Below the pieces are notes generated by a model. That model searched no databases. It was given only the letters and a program-made list of their open reading frames with translations, and had not been told where the DNA came from. A program made the position numbers and the translations under genes. Below are positions 27,120 to 35,767 of a stretch of DNA of 64,000 nt, one piece after another. Position 1 is the first letter of the stretch. Each line of letters begins with the position of its first letter. This DNA is from Akkermansiaceae bacterium. Its GTDB lineage: Bacteria; Verrucomicrobiota; Verrucomicrobiia; Verrucomicrobiales; Akkermansiaceae. The stretch lies in NCBI GenBank assembly GCA_905182405.1, contig CAJJBQ010000001.1:806001-870000 (forward strand), read 5' to 3'.

Positions 27120-27356
27120 TCACAAAACCAACTCTGACCAGTCCTTTCTCTCACCAAATTCCAGATATCCACATCCTAACAAAATAGGATCTTTTTTATG
27201 CGTTCTTCCAGCGACAGCCAAGCTCGCCGAAAATACTCGCAGATATTCGAGATCAGTTTGAAACTCATCCCTGATCTTAATTTGGACTGATTTCCCAAAA
27301 TAGACTTTTACGCTCCCTGCGCCATCATCGAACCTTTCGGTAACGAAGTCATGCAC
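27120..27356 (-). CDS. Small hypothetical protein (78 residues)
   Basis: Reads MHDFVTERFDDGAGSVKVYF, a KIRDEFQTDLEYLRVFSASL helix-like middle and ends ERKDWSELVL. Charged, no signal peptide, no Cys. The alternating pattern is that of a small alpha/beta protein, and a second, truncated copy lies directly downstream, which supports real coding. The true start may lie upstream, since the frame stays open (PAVFVHDF). It might be a small accessory or an antitoxin-type protein; I do not recognise it. Confidence 0.4.
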   Translation of the reverse strand: MHDFVTERFDDGAGSVKVYFGKSVQIKIRDEFQTDLEYLRVFSASLAVAGRTHKKDPILLGCGYLEFGERKDWSELVL

Positions 27357-27373
27357 GAAGACTGCAGGGAATC

Positions 27374-29785
27374 TTATTTGGGGCGAGTTTTGACGACGTT
27401 GTAGCGGAAGATGTCGCCCATAAGGGGGAGACCTTGAGTGTCGGTGGCGCCTTTAAGTTCGATGGTGTAGAGGCGGCGTGCGGTGATCTCCGGGAGGGTG
27501 ATAGTGAGGGATTTTCCATCAGGCGAGAGCTGGGAATTGGTGGGGTCGACATTCTTGAGGTCGACTTTGGGAGAGCCGTAGGCCTCGTGGTAGTGGTAGG
27601 TGTGGCGGGAGAGTTTGAGCTTGGGATTCTCCTTGAGTGGGCGGTTGAAGGTGATTTTGAAGCCGTCTTTTTTGAGGCTGACTCCGGTGGCGAGGAGGGG
27701 GTGTTTTTTGTTCCAGGTGATTTTTTTAAGGCCTTCGTCGCCGGCCCATTTAATGTGGGTTTTTCCGATCCAGAGATTGCCGTTTTTATCGAAGGTGAGG
27801 CGGTGGTTTCCGATTCCGAGGTAGGGGCTGAAGAGGAAGGGAATCAAGGTGCCTTGGACGGTGCCATCGACTTCTTCCGAGAGGAAGCGGACGAGGTGGG
27901 GCTGGTTCATGTCGCCGATGAGGAGTTCGCCTTTGGGAAGGCCGAAGAGCTCGGGAGCGATCGTGTTGATGGGTTGGGTGGGGGAGTTGGCGAGTTCGCC
28001 GTGGGGGAAGAGGGCCGCGGCGGGGGTGCGCATTTTTTCGAGTTCTTCGACGGGGACGTCGAGGGGGTTACGGGTCCAACCATCTTTCCAGACGAGGGAG
28101 GCGGGGTGGCCGTAGAATCCTCTTTCGGTGACGTGGTAGAGCGGGCTGGTGCCGCGCCAGTCGCCTTGGTTATCGGTGACCCAGAGGCGGTCTTGTGCGT
28201 CGACGTGGATGCCATCGGGGGAGCGGAAACCGTAGGCAAAGGGGGTGGATTTTCCATCCGGAGTGATTTTCAAAACGCAGCCACGGTAGGGGACACGGGA
28301 GTACATGCGGCCGGCTTTGAGTTTGTTTTTCTTCCAGGCTTCTTTATCGTTTTTGACGATGTGGAGTTCGCGCGGGAGGCCGATGGGGTTCCAGGGGCCG
28401 CGGACGATGTCCTGGATGCCGTCGCCGTTGGAGGCGACGTTGAGGGAGAGGTAGAGGTTGCCTTTGGAGTCGCGAGCGGGGCCGTAGACGAACTCGTGGT
28501 AGTTTCCGGTGATGCCGAAGCTGTTGCAAACGTTTTCGTAGGAGTCGGCGAGGCCGTCTTGATCGGTGTCGCGGAGGCGGGTGAGTTCGGCCCATTGAGT
28601 GACGATGAGTGAGCCGTCGGTCTCTTCGAGGATGCCGAGGGGAAGGGCGAGGCCGCGGGCGAAGAGGGACCAGGATTTCCTCCGGGGTGAGTAGAGGTAG
28701 ACTTCGCCGCTGTTAAAGCAGACGGCGAGGCGTCCGTCGCGGAGGGTGGTGACGCCGCCGATCTGGTGATCGACGGTGGCGGGGACGGGGATGTTTTGGA
28801 GAGAGTAGTAGTGGGACCAATCGGAAGTGTTGGCTGAGGGAGTGGTGGGTGGTGCGACGGGACGTTGGACGATGGGGGGTTGTTTTTTTGATTCCTTCGG
28901 AGACTGCCAATTTTTGGCGATCACGGTGAGGGTGAAAGATTTGGCTTGGTCGGCGGTGAGGGTGAGGAGGCCGTCTTCCAAAGTGCCTTTGTCCGAAGTG
29001 AGGGTGGCTCTTCCTTCAGCGGTGAGATCGAGGGTGAGGGGGCCGGTCTGGTTACCGATGGTGAAGTGGCGGGTGAAGGCTCCATTGGTGGGGTGTTTAG
29101 CGAAGCGTTCTTTGATTTCGACATGGCCGATGCGGTAGGAGAACTCGGGGGTTTTGTTGATGAGGCGGTAGCCGTGGAAGTGGGGGTAGCCTTCGAGGAG
29201 GAAGAGTTTTTCGGATGTTTCGATGTAATAGGGCTTGTTGGGGAGCGAGGCCGGTTTCCATATGCTGAAGAGGTTGGTTTTGTCACCGAGGTAGGCGTAG
29301 CGGAAGCGGCAGGCTTCGGTGTCCCAGCATGCGGTGAGTCCGTTTTCGAGGACGATAGCAATGGAGGCGGGGCTGGAGTCGGGCATGGAGGTGCGAACGA
29401 CGTAGGGGAGGGGGCGCTTGGGTTCCTTGAAGGCGGGGTAGAGGGAGCTACTCTTCTTTTCGGTAAGGCCTTTGGTGGAGGTGAGAATATAGTCGTGGAT
29501 TTTGGCTAGGTCGGCCTCGGGGACATGCGCCATGGAAGGCATCTGGATGAGCTTGAGGTTCTTTTTCCCGGGAGTTTTGGCCCAAGTGATGAAGTCGGCT
29601 TGTTTGTCGGCGGGGTAATTCCTGGCGACCTCGACGAGGGAAGGTCCGACGACGAGGACGTCAGCAAGATGGCAGGCGGCGCAGTTGGTCTTGAAGGCTT
29701 GCTTGCCGAGGTGGGGAGTTTTGTCCTGAGCGAGAAGGGGAAGGCCCAGGGTGGAGAGGGCGATGAGAGCAAGGAAAGGATTCAT
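27374..29785 (-). CDS. Secreted cytochrome c / PVC-type propeller protein
   Basis: An 803-residue exported protein (signal peptide 1-19). A class I cytochrome c domain is at the N terminus: CAACH at 35-39 and a Met-containing tail (QMPSMAHVPEADLAKIHDYI). A roughly 200-residue beta-rich middle (about 125-310) follows, then a propeller with GGVTTLRDGRLAVCFNSGEV, RDTDQDGLADSYENV (calcium-type loop), FRSPDGIHVDAQDRLWVTDN and GKTHIKWAGDEG. The last 100 residues are an Ig-like domain. It is the reverse domain order of the protein at 5515. Probably a periplasmic sugar or alcohol dehydrogenase-like protein delivering electrons through its heme. It is divergent from ppk2. Confidence 0.87.
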   Translation of the reverse strand: MNPFLALIALSTLGLPLLAQDKTPHLGKQAFKTNCAACHLADVLVVGPSLVEVARNYPADKQADFITWAKTPGKKNLKLIQMPSMAHVPEADLAKIHDYILTSTKGLTEKKSSSLYPAFKEPKRPLPYVVRTSMPDSSPASIAIVLENGLTACWDTEACRFRYAYLGDKTNLFSIWKPASLPNKPYYIETSEKLFLLEGYPHFHGYRLINKTPEFSYRIGHVEIKERFAKHPTNGAFTRHFTIGNQTGPLTLDLTAEGRATLTSDKGTLEDGLLTLTADQAKSFTLTVIAKNWQSPKESKKQPPIVQRPVAPPTTPSANTSDWSHYYSLQNIPVPATVDHQIGGVTTLRDGRLAVCFNSGEVYLYSPRRKSWSLFARGLALPLGILEETDGSLIVTQWAELTRLRDTDQDGLADSYENVCNSFGITGNYHEFVYGPARDSKGNLYLSLNVASNGDGIQDIVRGPWNPIGLPRELHIVKNDKEAWKKNKLKAGRMYSRVPYRGCVLKITPDGKSTPFAYGFRSPDGIHVDAQDRLWVTDNQGDWRGTSPLYHVTERGFYGHPASLVWKDGWTRNPLDVPVEELEKMRTPAAALFPHGELANSPTQPINTIAPELFGLPKGELLIGDMNQPHLVRFLSEEVDGTVQGTLIPFLFSPYLGIGNHRLTFDKNGNLWIGKTHIKWAGDEGLKKITWNKKHPLLATGVSLKKDGFKITFNRPLKENPKLKLSRHTYHYHEAYGSPKVDLKNVDPTNSQLSPDGKSLTITLPEITARRLYTIELKGATDTQGLPLMGDIFRYNVVKTRPK

Positions 29786-29905
29786 GAGTGCGAGTAGCGG
29801 CGCGAGGGAGTTGCTATGAATACCGGATAAGGTGGGAAAGTTTGCAGTTTTCTTGCGGTGATGGAGGGAAATTGCATTCTGTCCCTCCAGTTAAGGGGAT
29901 GCGAT

Positions 29906-30832
29906 ATGATTGAAGAGAATGTAGTCCAGGAAGAGAGAGTGCCCATTAAGTATACTCTCGATCCAGAATTTGAGGATCTTTCGGAACTTATTGAGGCCAG
30001 GGGGGAGCATCTAAATGGCCTGAGCAACGCCGTTTCGCTCGAGGTTGCGCACCAGAAAGGCCTGTACCCTTATGGCGGGAAGATGAAGAACGCAGACTAC
30101 AATCGGGAAAAGGCGCTACTGCAGACTGAGCTGCTGAAAGTGCAGCACTGGGTGAAAGCTACGGGACAGCGCATCATCGTCTTTTGTGAAGGCCGTGATG
30201 CTGCTGGAAAGGGTGGAGCGATCCAACGGTTTATGGAGCATTTGGATCCTCGTGCGGCTCACGTTGTGGCACTTGAGCGACCGAATGAGCGGGAACAGGG
30301 GCAGTGGTATTTTCAACGCTACATCAATCATCTGCCGACCCAGGGCGAAATGGTCTTCTTTGATCGCTCCTGGTACAATCGTCCTGGGGTGGAAAAGGTG
30401 ATGAATTTTTGTAGCGAAGAGGAGTATCTCAAGTTTCTTCAGCAATGTCCTTCGTTGGAACGAATGATCGTCGATAGTGGGATTATCCTGGTGAAGTATT
30501 GGTTTTCGGTGAGCCGGTTAGAACAACTCAGGCGTTTTTATCTCCGTAAAACCGACCCTCTTAAGCAGTGGAAGTTGAGCCCGATCGATATACAGTCGCT
30601 GGATAAATGGGATGATTATACGAAGTCAAAGGAGAAAATGTTTTTTCATACGGATACGATGGATGCTCCGTGGACGGTGATTAAGTCGGACGACAAGAAA
30701 CGGGCGAGGATCGAATGTTTACGGCATTTTCTGAATCATTTTGATTACCCCGACAAGGATCCTGCTGTCGCGATTTCTCCGGACTCTCAGATCGCATATG
30801 CTGCTTCGAGTGTTTTTGGGCAAGAGGAGTAG
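29906..30832 (+). CDS. ppk2: Polyphosphate kinase 2
   Basis: A 308-residue cytoplasmic enzyme that transfers phosphate between polyphosphate and nucleotides. Walker A GRDAAGKGG at 96-104, the lid region RPNEREQGQWYFQRYINHLP, Walker B-like FFDRSWYNRPGVEKVM (152-167), then KYWFSVSRLEQLRRF and DAPWTVIKSDDKKRARIE, all canonical for PPK2, most like class I (single domain, usually ADP-phosphorylating or the reverse). The start at 29906 is preferred to 29858 because AAGGGG lies 7 bases upstream and the extra 16 residues look non-coding. Single gene; neighbours are unrelated. Confidence 0.94.
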   Translation: MIEENVVQEERVPIKYTLDPEFEDLSELIEARGEHLNGLSNAVSLEVAHQKGLYPYGGKMKNADYNREKALLQTELLKVQHWVKATGQRIIVFCEGRDAAGKGGAIQRFMEHLDPRAAHVVALERPNEREQGQWYFQRYINHLPTQGEMVFFDRSWYNRPGVEKVMNFCSEEEYLKFLQQCPSLERMIVDSGIILVKYWFSVSRLEQLRRFYLRKTDPLKQWKLSPIDIQSLDKWDDYTKSKEKMFFHTDTMDAPWTVIKSDDKKRARIECLRHFLNHFDYPDKDPAVAISPDSQIAYAASSVFGQEE

Positions 30833-31361
30833 ATTGAGGGCCTACTGATTGCCGCGGGTGATTCCGAGGGCGGGATCGGTGAGGGTTCCGTCCATTTCGA
30901 AAGGTTCGTGCCATCGAAAAAGACAATGGCATCAGAAGGGGCGGCACCAGGCGTGGCTTCGCTGGTATGTCCCGGAGGCGTGACGACAACCGGACACTTG
31001 GTTTGAATCTCCTCCTTGCTCCCTTGACCAGCATCGGAAAGAGAAGTCGGATAGCGTGGTAAGACTGACAAAAAGAGTGGCGGTAAGGAAAGGGCGATAG
31101 TTCAAAGCTGGATTTTATGTGAGAGGTCTCGAGGACCACTAATCACTAGTTTCAGATCTACTCTCGCTTTCAAGCCTGCTCACCTTTCCTCACCCGGCAG
31201 TTGTTGAATTCGCCGCTTCTACAGGAACAACCAAGTCATAAAATCCGGTTCTTTGTCGCATCGTTCATGACAGGAAGGTAGTTGTTGATCTTCAGTGTTG
31301 AGCCGGAGCACGAAATGTCTTCCGCTTCGTCCGCTATCATCTTCGAATCTCTGAAAAGAAC
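30833..31361. other. 530-bp gap with a DUF1080 relic
   Basis: Contains the decayed DUF1080 fragment at 30842-31040. From about 31140 to 31361 I see no gene or hairpin; the promoter for the sulfatase at 31362 is presumably here. Confidence 0.45.
30842..31040 (-). pseudogene. DUF1080 (3-keto-disaccharide hydrolase) remnant
   Basis: One minus frame reads VVVTPPGHTSEATPGAAPSD then AIVFFDGTNLSKW, the N-terminal hallmark of DUF1080 proteins (SDAIVLFDG..LS.W). Directly after it, in another frame, comes MDGTLTDPALGITRGNQ-stop, which looks like the family C terminus. Nearly the whole lectin-like body is missing. It is a relic of a secreted carbohydrate-binding or hydrolysing protein. Confidence 0.6.
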
Positions 31362-32864
31362 ATGAAACAACTAATCACTCTCAGCCTTCTCCTTTTGGCG
31401 AGTCTGGATGGAGCTGAGCCTAGCGGAGAAAATTCATCCCGGCCCAATATCATTCTCTTGATGGGAGATGATCACGGTTGGGAAGAAGTCGGCTACAATG
31501 GTCATCCCTATATCAAAACGCCTTTTCTCGATGAAATGGCGGCATCCGGTCTGCGCCTTGATAACTTCTATGCGCAGCCGGTTTGCTCACCCACCCGGGG
31601 CAACGTCCTGACCGGGCGGCATCCCAATCGCTACGGGACATTTACTCCCGGCCGGTCGCTTCGTCCGGAGGAAACTACCGTTGCTCATCTTCTTCGCGAT
31701 GCCGGATACGGGACGGGACATTTTGGGAAGTGGCATGTCGGACCGGTCAAGAATGGGTCGCCAACGAATCCCGGTGCGATGGGCTTTGATGAATGGCTGT
31801 CTCACGACAACTTTTTCGAAATGGATCCGGTCCTTTCTCGAAACGGTGGGAAGCCAAAAAAATTCTACGGCGAGAGTTCAGAAATTCTCATCGATGAAGC
31901 AATCAACTATATCGAAAAGAAGAAAGAAGCGGATGCTCCTTTCTTTACCGTCATCTGGTTTGGCTCTCCACACGAGCCGTATAGCGGGATGGAAACCGAC
32001 TTGGCGCTCTATCGCGATCTGCCGGAAAATTACAACGAGGTGGAAGTGAGTTTGACTTCCAACGAAACCGGTCAACGAATCAAGAGGCCTCAGCGCGAGG
32101 TCTTGATCGAGCGCTATGCCGAGATTACGGCGATGGATCGGTCGATCGGCAAACTGCGTAACGCGCTAAGAACACTCGGTCTAAAGGACAACACTTTGCT
32201 CTGGTATTGTGGCGACAATGGCACTCCTCCAAGCGGCTTAACGGAATCTCAATTTCGTGGACTCAAGGGTAAGGTTTATGAGAATGGGATCCGGGTTCCC
32301 GGAGTGATTGAGTGGCCCAAGGAAATCAACAAGCCTCGGGTCTCGACGGTGAATGCCGTCACCTCCGATATCCTGCCAACTTTGTGTGCGCTGGCCGGTG
32401 CCAAAATTCCGGATGTTCCTTTGGATGGGATCAATCTCGTTCCGCTTTTAAACGGAAAAATGACGAAACGTGGCGAAGCGATTGAGTTTTGGAATTTTCG
32501 CGGGAGCCGAGGAGATAAGAGTTCGCCAAAGCCTTACCTCGACCCGGAACTTCAGAAAGGCACTACCCCCTTGGCCAAAAAAATGGGCGGTCTCTTCACC
32601 CGCAATTTCCGGAATGACCATCACCCTGAAATCAGCGAAAAGGATTTCCTGGGACCGCGGGCAATCCTAACCGATGACTTCAAGTTGGTCATCGACGGAG
32701 ACAAGGGCACGGGGGTTGAACTATTCGACCTGAAGAAAGATTGTGGCGAGAAAAATAATATTGCCGAGGGACATCCTAATGTCGTTGAGCTGTTGTCGAA
32801 ACAATTACGCGACTGGCAAGGGGGCGTGATGAACAGCCTGATGGGGCGGGATTACAAGCAGTAG
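31362..32864 (+). CDS. Type-I (S1) sulfatase
   Basis: A 500-residue exported sulfatase (signal peptide 1-18). RPNIILLMGDDHGWEEVG with the metal Asp pair, formylglycine motif CSPTRGNVLTGR with Cys75, GYGTGHFGKWHVGPVKNG, LLWYCGDNGTPPSGLTE, YENGIRVPGVIEWPKEI. Note CGDNG instead of the more frequent CSDNG. Closest in the window to the sulfatase at 24199. It stands alone between the DUF1080 relic and the convergent amidohydrolase genes; the 32-bp gap to the latter holds no visible terminator. Confidence 0.93.
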   Translation: MKQLITLSLLLLASLDGAEPSGENSSRPNIILLMGDDHGWEEVGYNGHPYIKTPFLDEMAASGLRLDNFYAQPVCSPTRGNVLTGRHPNRYGTFTPGRSLRPEETTVAHLLRDAGYGTGHFGKWHVGPVKNGSPTNPGAMGFDEWLSHDNFFEMDPVLSRNGGKPKKFYGESSEILIDEAINYIEKKKEADAPFFTVIWFGSPHEPYSGMETDLALYRDLPENYNEVEVSLTSNETGQRIKRPQREVLIERYAEITAMDRSIGKLRNALRTLGLKDNTLLWYCGDNGTPPSGLTESQFRGLKGKVYENGIRVPGVIEWPKEINKPRVSTVNAVTSDILPTLCALAGAKIPDVPLDGINLVPLLNGKMTKRGEAIEFWNFRGSRGDKSSPKPYLDPELQKGTTPLAKKMGGLFTRNFRNDHHPEISEKDFLGPRAILTDDFKLVIDGDKGTGVELFDLKKDCGEKNNIAEGHPNVVELLSKQLRDWQGGVMNSLMGRDYKQ

Positions 32865-32896
32865 CCAAAAGCTGTCCTAATCTCTTGAAAAATAGT

Positions 32897-34117
32897 CTAC
32901 TTCGCGGTCGAGGAGACGAGTTTTCCGTTGATGATGACGTGGGTGGTGTGGGTGGTGGTTTCGAGGGGGTCGCCATCGAAGAGGGCGAGGTCGGCGTGTT
33001 TTCCCGGGGCGAGGGAGCCGATCTTGTCATCGAGGCCAAGAATTTTTGCGGGGTAAATGGTGCAGGCGGCGAGGGCGATTTCCCGGGGAAGACCGTAGGC
33101 GGCGGCGAGAGCGGCTTCGAAGTGGACTACGCGGGTCTTGGGGACGTAGGTCTCGTAGCCGGACTGGAAGGCGAAGGGGATGCCTTTTTGATGGAGTTGG
33201 GCGGCGAGGGTGAAGGTCATGTTTTCGAGGTCGCCGAAGGGGCGGCCCATGGTGGGGTGGACGATGACGGGGATGCCGGCGGCTTTGATTTCCTCGAGGA
33301 GGAGGTAGGCTTCGGCGGCGCCATCGAGGATGAGATTGAATCCGAATTCTTCGCGGAGTCGGAGGGCGGAGGCGATGTCCTGATGGCGCTGGGCATTGAT
33401 GAGGAGCGGGGTCTTTTTGTTGAGGACGTCGACGAGGATTTGGAGTTTAATATTGGGCGCGGGGGCGTCTTTTTCGTCATCGGCCTCGGCGGTACTGATC
33501 TTGCGTGCATGGGCTTGGGCTTTGAGGAGTTCGGCGCGGAGGAGGGCGATGGCCTTGGCTCGGGTGCCGGGGGATTTGGAGAGGGCGCTGGAGCCAAGGG
33601 TGGCAGCAACGGCGGAGGTGGGAACGAGGGTGTCGTCGAGGGAGGTGATGGCGGGGACGTTTGTTTTGACGACCATGAGTTGGCCGGAGATGAGGGTTCC
33701 AGGGGCGTGCCCGGTGTGGACGGTGGTGACGCCGAGATCACGGAGCCATTTGACGAGGGGGTCGCGGCCGTTATAGGCGTCGATGGCGCGGAGTTCGGGT
33801 TGGATGGGGGCGGATTTCTCGAGCTGTTCCTGGTCGTGCTTGGGCGAGTTGAGGATGCCGGAGAGGCCGACAGTGGAGTGGGCGTCGATGATGCCGGGGG
33901 TGGCGACTTTTACGGTGAGGGTCTGGTAGCCCTCGGGGATTTGGATATCGGTGCCGACGGCTTGGATGGTGCCATCCGGACTGCAGAGGATGATGGCATT
34001 TTTGATCGGCTTGAGATCGCCGGTCATCGTGAAGAGAAGGTCGGCTTTGACGGCGATCTGGGCGTGGGCGGCGGTGAGGCTCAGGCTGAGGAGGAAGAGA
34101 AGGAGGGATTTGAACAT
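32897..34117 (-). CDS. Secreted amidohydrolase-superfamily protein lacking metal ligands
   Basis: About 406 residues. The start at 34117 is chosen because MFKSLLLFLLSLSLTAAHAQ is a perfect signal peptide and the 11 residues upstream overlap a repeat (34142-34165). The fold is clearly amidohydrolase: VATPGIIDAHSTVGLSG at the first barrel strand and a C-terminal IGSLAPGKHADLALFDGDP composite strand. However the usual HxH is H80-S-T82, and the later ligands seen in the upstream paralogue are replaced: INAQRHQDI instead of a His cluster, ILDGAAEA instead of LHHVSEA, FQSGYET instead of LHTDDP. It is probably a pseudo-enzyme partnering the active copy encoded directly upstream in the same operon. 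Confidence 0.82.
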   Translation of the reverse strand: MFKSLLLFLLSLSLTAAHAQIAVKADLLFTMTGDLKPIKNAIILCSPDGTIQAVGTDIQIPEGYQTLTVKVATPGIIDAHSTVGLSGILNSPKHDQEQLEKSAPIQPELRAIDAYNGRDPLVKWLRDLGVTTVHTGHAPGTLISGQLMVVKTNVPAITSLDDTLVPTSAVAATLGSSALSKSPGTRAKAIALLRAELLKAQAHARKISTAEADDEKDAPAPNIKLQILVDVLNKKTPLLINAQRHQDIASALRLREEFGFNLILDGAAEAYLLLEEIKAAGIPVIVHPTMGRPFGDLENMTFTLAAQLHQKGIPFAFQSGYETYVPKTRVVHFEAALAAAYGLPREIALAACTIYPAKILGLDDKIGSLAPGKHADLALFDGDPLETTTHTTHVIINGKLVSSTAK

Positions 34118-34141
34118 GATGAGGAAGGTGGATTTTTTTAA

Positions 34142-34165
34142 AACGTTCAACGCTGAACGTTCAAC
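34142..34165. repeat. Short repeat AACGTTCAAC / nested inverted repeat
   Basis: AACGTTCAAC occurs twice, separated by GCTG, and the unit also contains the inverted repeat AACGTTCA-ACGC-TGAACGTT (34142-34161). It lies in the gap between the two amidohydrolase genes. It could be an mRNA processing or protein binding site, or a neutral repeat. Confidence 0.5.
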
Positions 34166-34189
34166 TTTGTAGGACTTGGTTGGGGGAGG

Positions 34190-35524
34190 TTAGCGGTAGA
34201 AGCAGCAGCCGGTGGCTTGGCGGTTGTGGCCGGCGCCGTAGCCGCCCTCGGCGAAGAGGCGGTCCTGGGGGTCTTCGAGGTCGAAGACTTGTTTTCCTTC
34301 GATATGGGTTTCGAGGATGCGGGTGTAGATGGAGAAGGGGTCGCCGGAGAGGAGGACGAAGTCGGCTTGCTTGCCGGGTTCGAGGGAGCCGACGGATTTG
34401 TCGAGGTCGAGTATCTTGGCACCGGAGAGGGTGAGTGCTTCGAGGGCTTTTTCGCGGGACATGCCGGCGCGCACGCCGATGGCGGCATTGCGGAGAAACC
34501 AGCGGGAGTCGTTGATGGGGTCATCGGTGTGGAGGGCGGTGAGGACGCCGCGCTTTTCGAGCTCGGCTCCATTGCGCCATTCGAAGTCGCGGGCTTCAAG
34601 TTTTCCGCCGGGGGAGTCGAGGAAGATGAGGGAGCAGGGGACGTCGGCGGCTGCGATTTCATCGGCGACTTTCCAAGCTTCGGAGACGTGGTGGAGGACG
34701 ACTTTAAATCCGAACTCTTCTTTTAAACGAAGGACGGTAAGGATGTCATCGTGGCGGTGGGTGTGGTGGTGGACGGTGCGCTTGCCATCGAGAATGTCGG
34801 CAAGGGTTTCGAGGGCGAGGTCGCGCTCGAAGGTCTTTTCGGGATCATTTTCCTCGAGGTGCTTGGCGCGCTTTTTTTGGTAGACTTGTGCTTCGAGAAA
34901 TTTTTGGCGGACGAGGGCGGCGGATTTGGCGCGGGTGCCGGGGAAGGGGCCGTTATCGCGAATGGAGTTAGTACCGTTGGCCATTTTTACGCCGTAGGCG
35001 AGGGAGCCATCGGGGAGTTTGATGGAGAGGTCTTCGACGGTATTTCCTTCGCGGAGTTTGAGGTAGAGGGTCTGGCCGGAGAGGAGGTGGCCGGAGCCGG
35101 ACATGAGGTTGACAGTGGTGATGCCGCCGGCGCGGGCCTTGTTGATAGAGGTGTCCCGGACGTCGATGGAGTCGAGGACGCGGACCTCGGGCTGGATGGG
35201 CGAGGAGGAATCGGCACCGGAAACCGAGCCGATGTGGGAGTGGGTACAGATGAGGCCGGGGATGATGGTCTTTCCGGTGGCGTCGATGCGTTGGGCATCT
35301 GCGGGGATGTCGATCTGATCGGAAGGGCCGACGGCGATGATGGTATCGCCTTTGAGGAGGAGAGTGGCGTTTTCGATCTTAGGCGAAGAGACCGGGTAGA
35401 TGGTGGCGTTGGTGAAGGCCTGGATTTTGAGTTCGGGTTCCGGGGATTCCCGGGCGGAGGAGTAGATGAGCGGGAATGCGATGAGGGGGGCCAGGGCGAG
35501 GGCTAGGAGATTGCGTGAGCGCAT
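34190..35524 (-). CDS. Secreted metal-dependent amidohydrolase
   Basis: About 444 residues; the start at 35524 gives MRSRNLLALALAPLIAFPLI, a signal peptide or membrane anchor, whereas the 36 residues upstream look non-coding. It keeps the metal site: GLICTHSHIG (H95, H97) on strand 1, VHHHTHRHDD (252-260), VVLHHVSEAW (H278/H279) and LTALHTDDPI (H332, D334), followed by the SVGSLEPGKQADFVLLSGDP tail typical of imidazolonepropionase-like amidohydrolases. It would hydrolyse an amide or ester bond outside the cytoplasm, perhaps in dipeptides. The downstream gene is its degenerate paralogue. A cyanophycinase-like gene is divergent 243 bp away. Confidence 0.88.
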   Translation of the reverse strand: MRSRNLLALALAPLIAFPLIYSSARESPEPELKIQAFTNATIYPVSSPKIENATLLLKGDTIIAVGPSDQIDIPADAQRIDATGKTIIPGLICTHSHIGSVSGADSSSPIQPEVRVLDSIDVRDTSINKARAGGITTVNLMSGSGHLLSGQTLYLKLREGNTVEDLSIKLPDGSLAYGVKMANGTNSIRDNGPFPGTRAKSAALVRQKFLEAQVYQKKRAKHLEENDPEKTFERDLALETLADILDGKRTVHHHTHRHDDILTVLRLKEEFGFKVVLHHVSEAWKVADEIAAADVPCSLIFLDSPGGKLEARDFEWRNGAELEKRGVLTALHTDDPINDSRWFLRNAAIGVRAGMSREKALEALTLSGAKILDLDKSVGSLEPGKQADFVLLSGDPFSIYTRILETHIEGKQVFDLEDPQDRLFAEGGYGAGHNRQATGCCFYR

Positions 35525-35767
35525 GGGGAAAGAGTGATGGGTGAAGATTGAAGAGTGAAGGATGAATCGTGGAAGTTGGTCGTGCAGAATGGGGGAGGTC
35601 GCAAATTTATGAAGGGCATCCAAATTCACCAAAACTTCACAGAAGCCTGATGGATCAGGGTGGTCGGGCTCTTCCTCTGACCGAACTTGAAGGGAAGCCC
35701 CTCTTTTTCCCGGTCCCGGCAGAAGAATGATTGCAAGGAGCTACTCCTTACCGGATCTTGATCAATT

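Larger units (their letters stand above)
26869..27373. other. 500-bp gap with two related short coding-like stretches
   Basis: Holds the small frame at 27120-27356 and, directly downstream of it on the same strand, a second shorter stretch (27015-27112) that looks like a diverged copy of its N-terminal part. The 130 bp next to the DUF1611 start (26869-27000) show nothing beyond its leader. Confidence 0.45.

Noticed and set aside
27434..28612. 392-codon plus-strand frame
   Set aside because: Antisense to the propeller/cytochrome gene at 27374 and of the same low-complexity Gly/Val/Glu type.
32885..34141. 418-codon plus-strand frame
   Set aside because: Antisense to the amidohydrolase gene, dominated by Gly, Glu, Asp and Val without any motif; a mirror of high-GC third positions.
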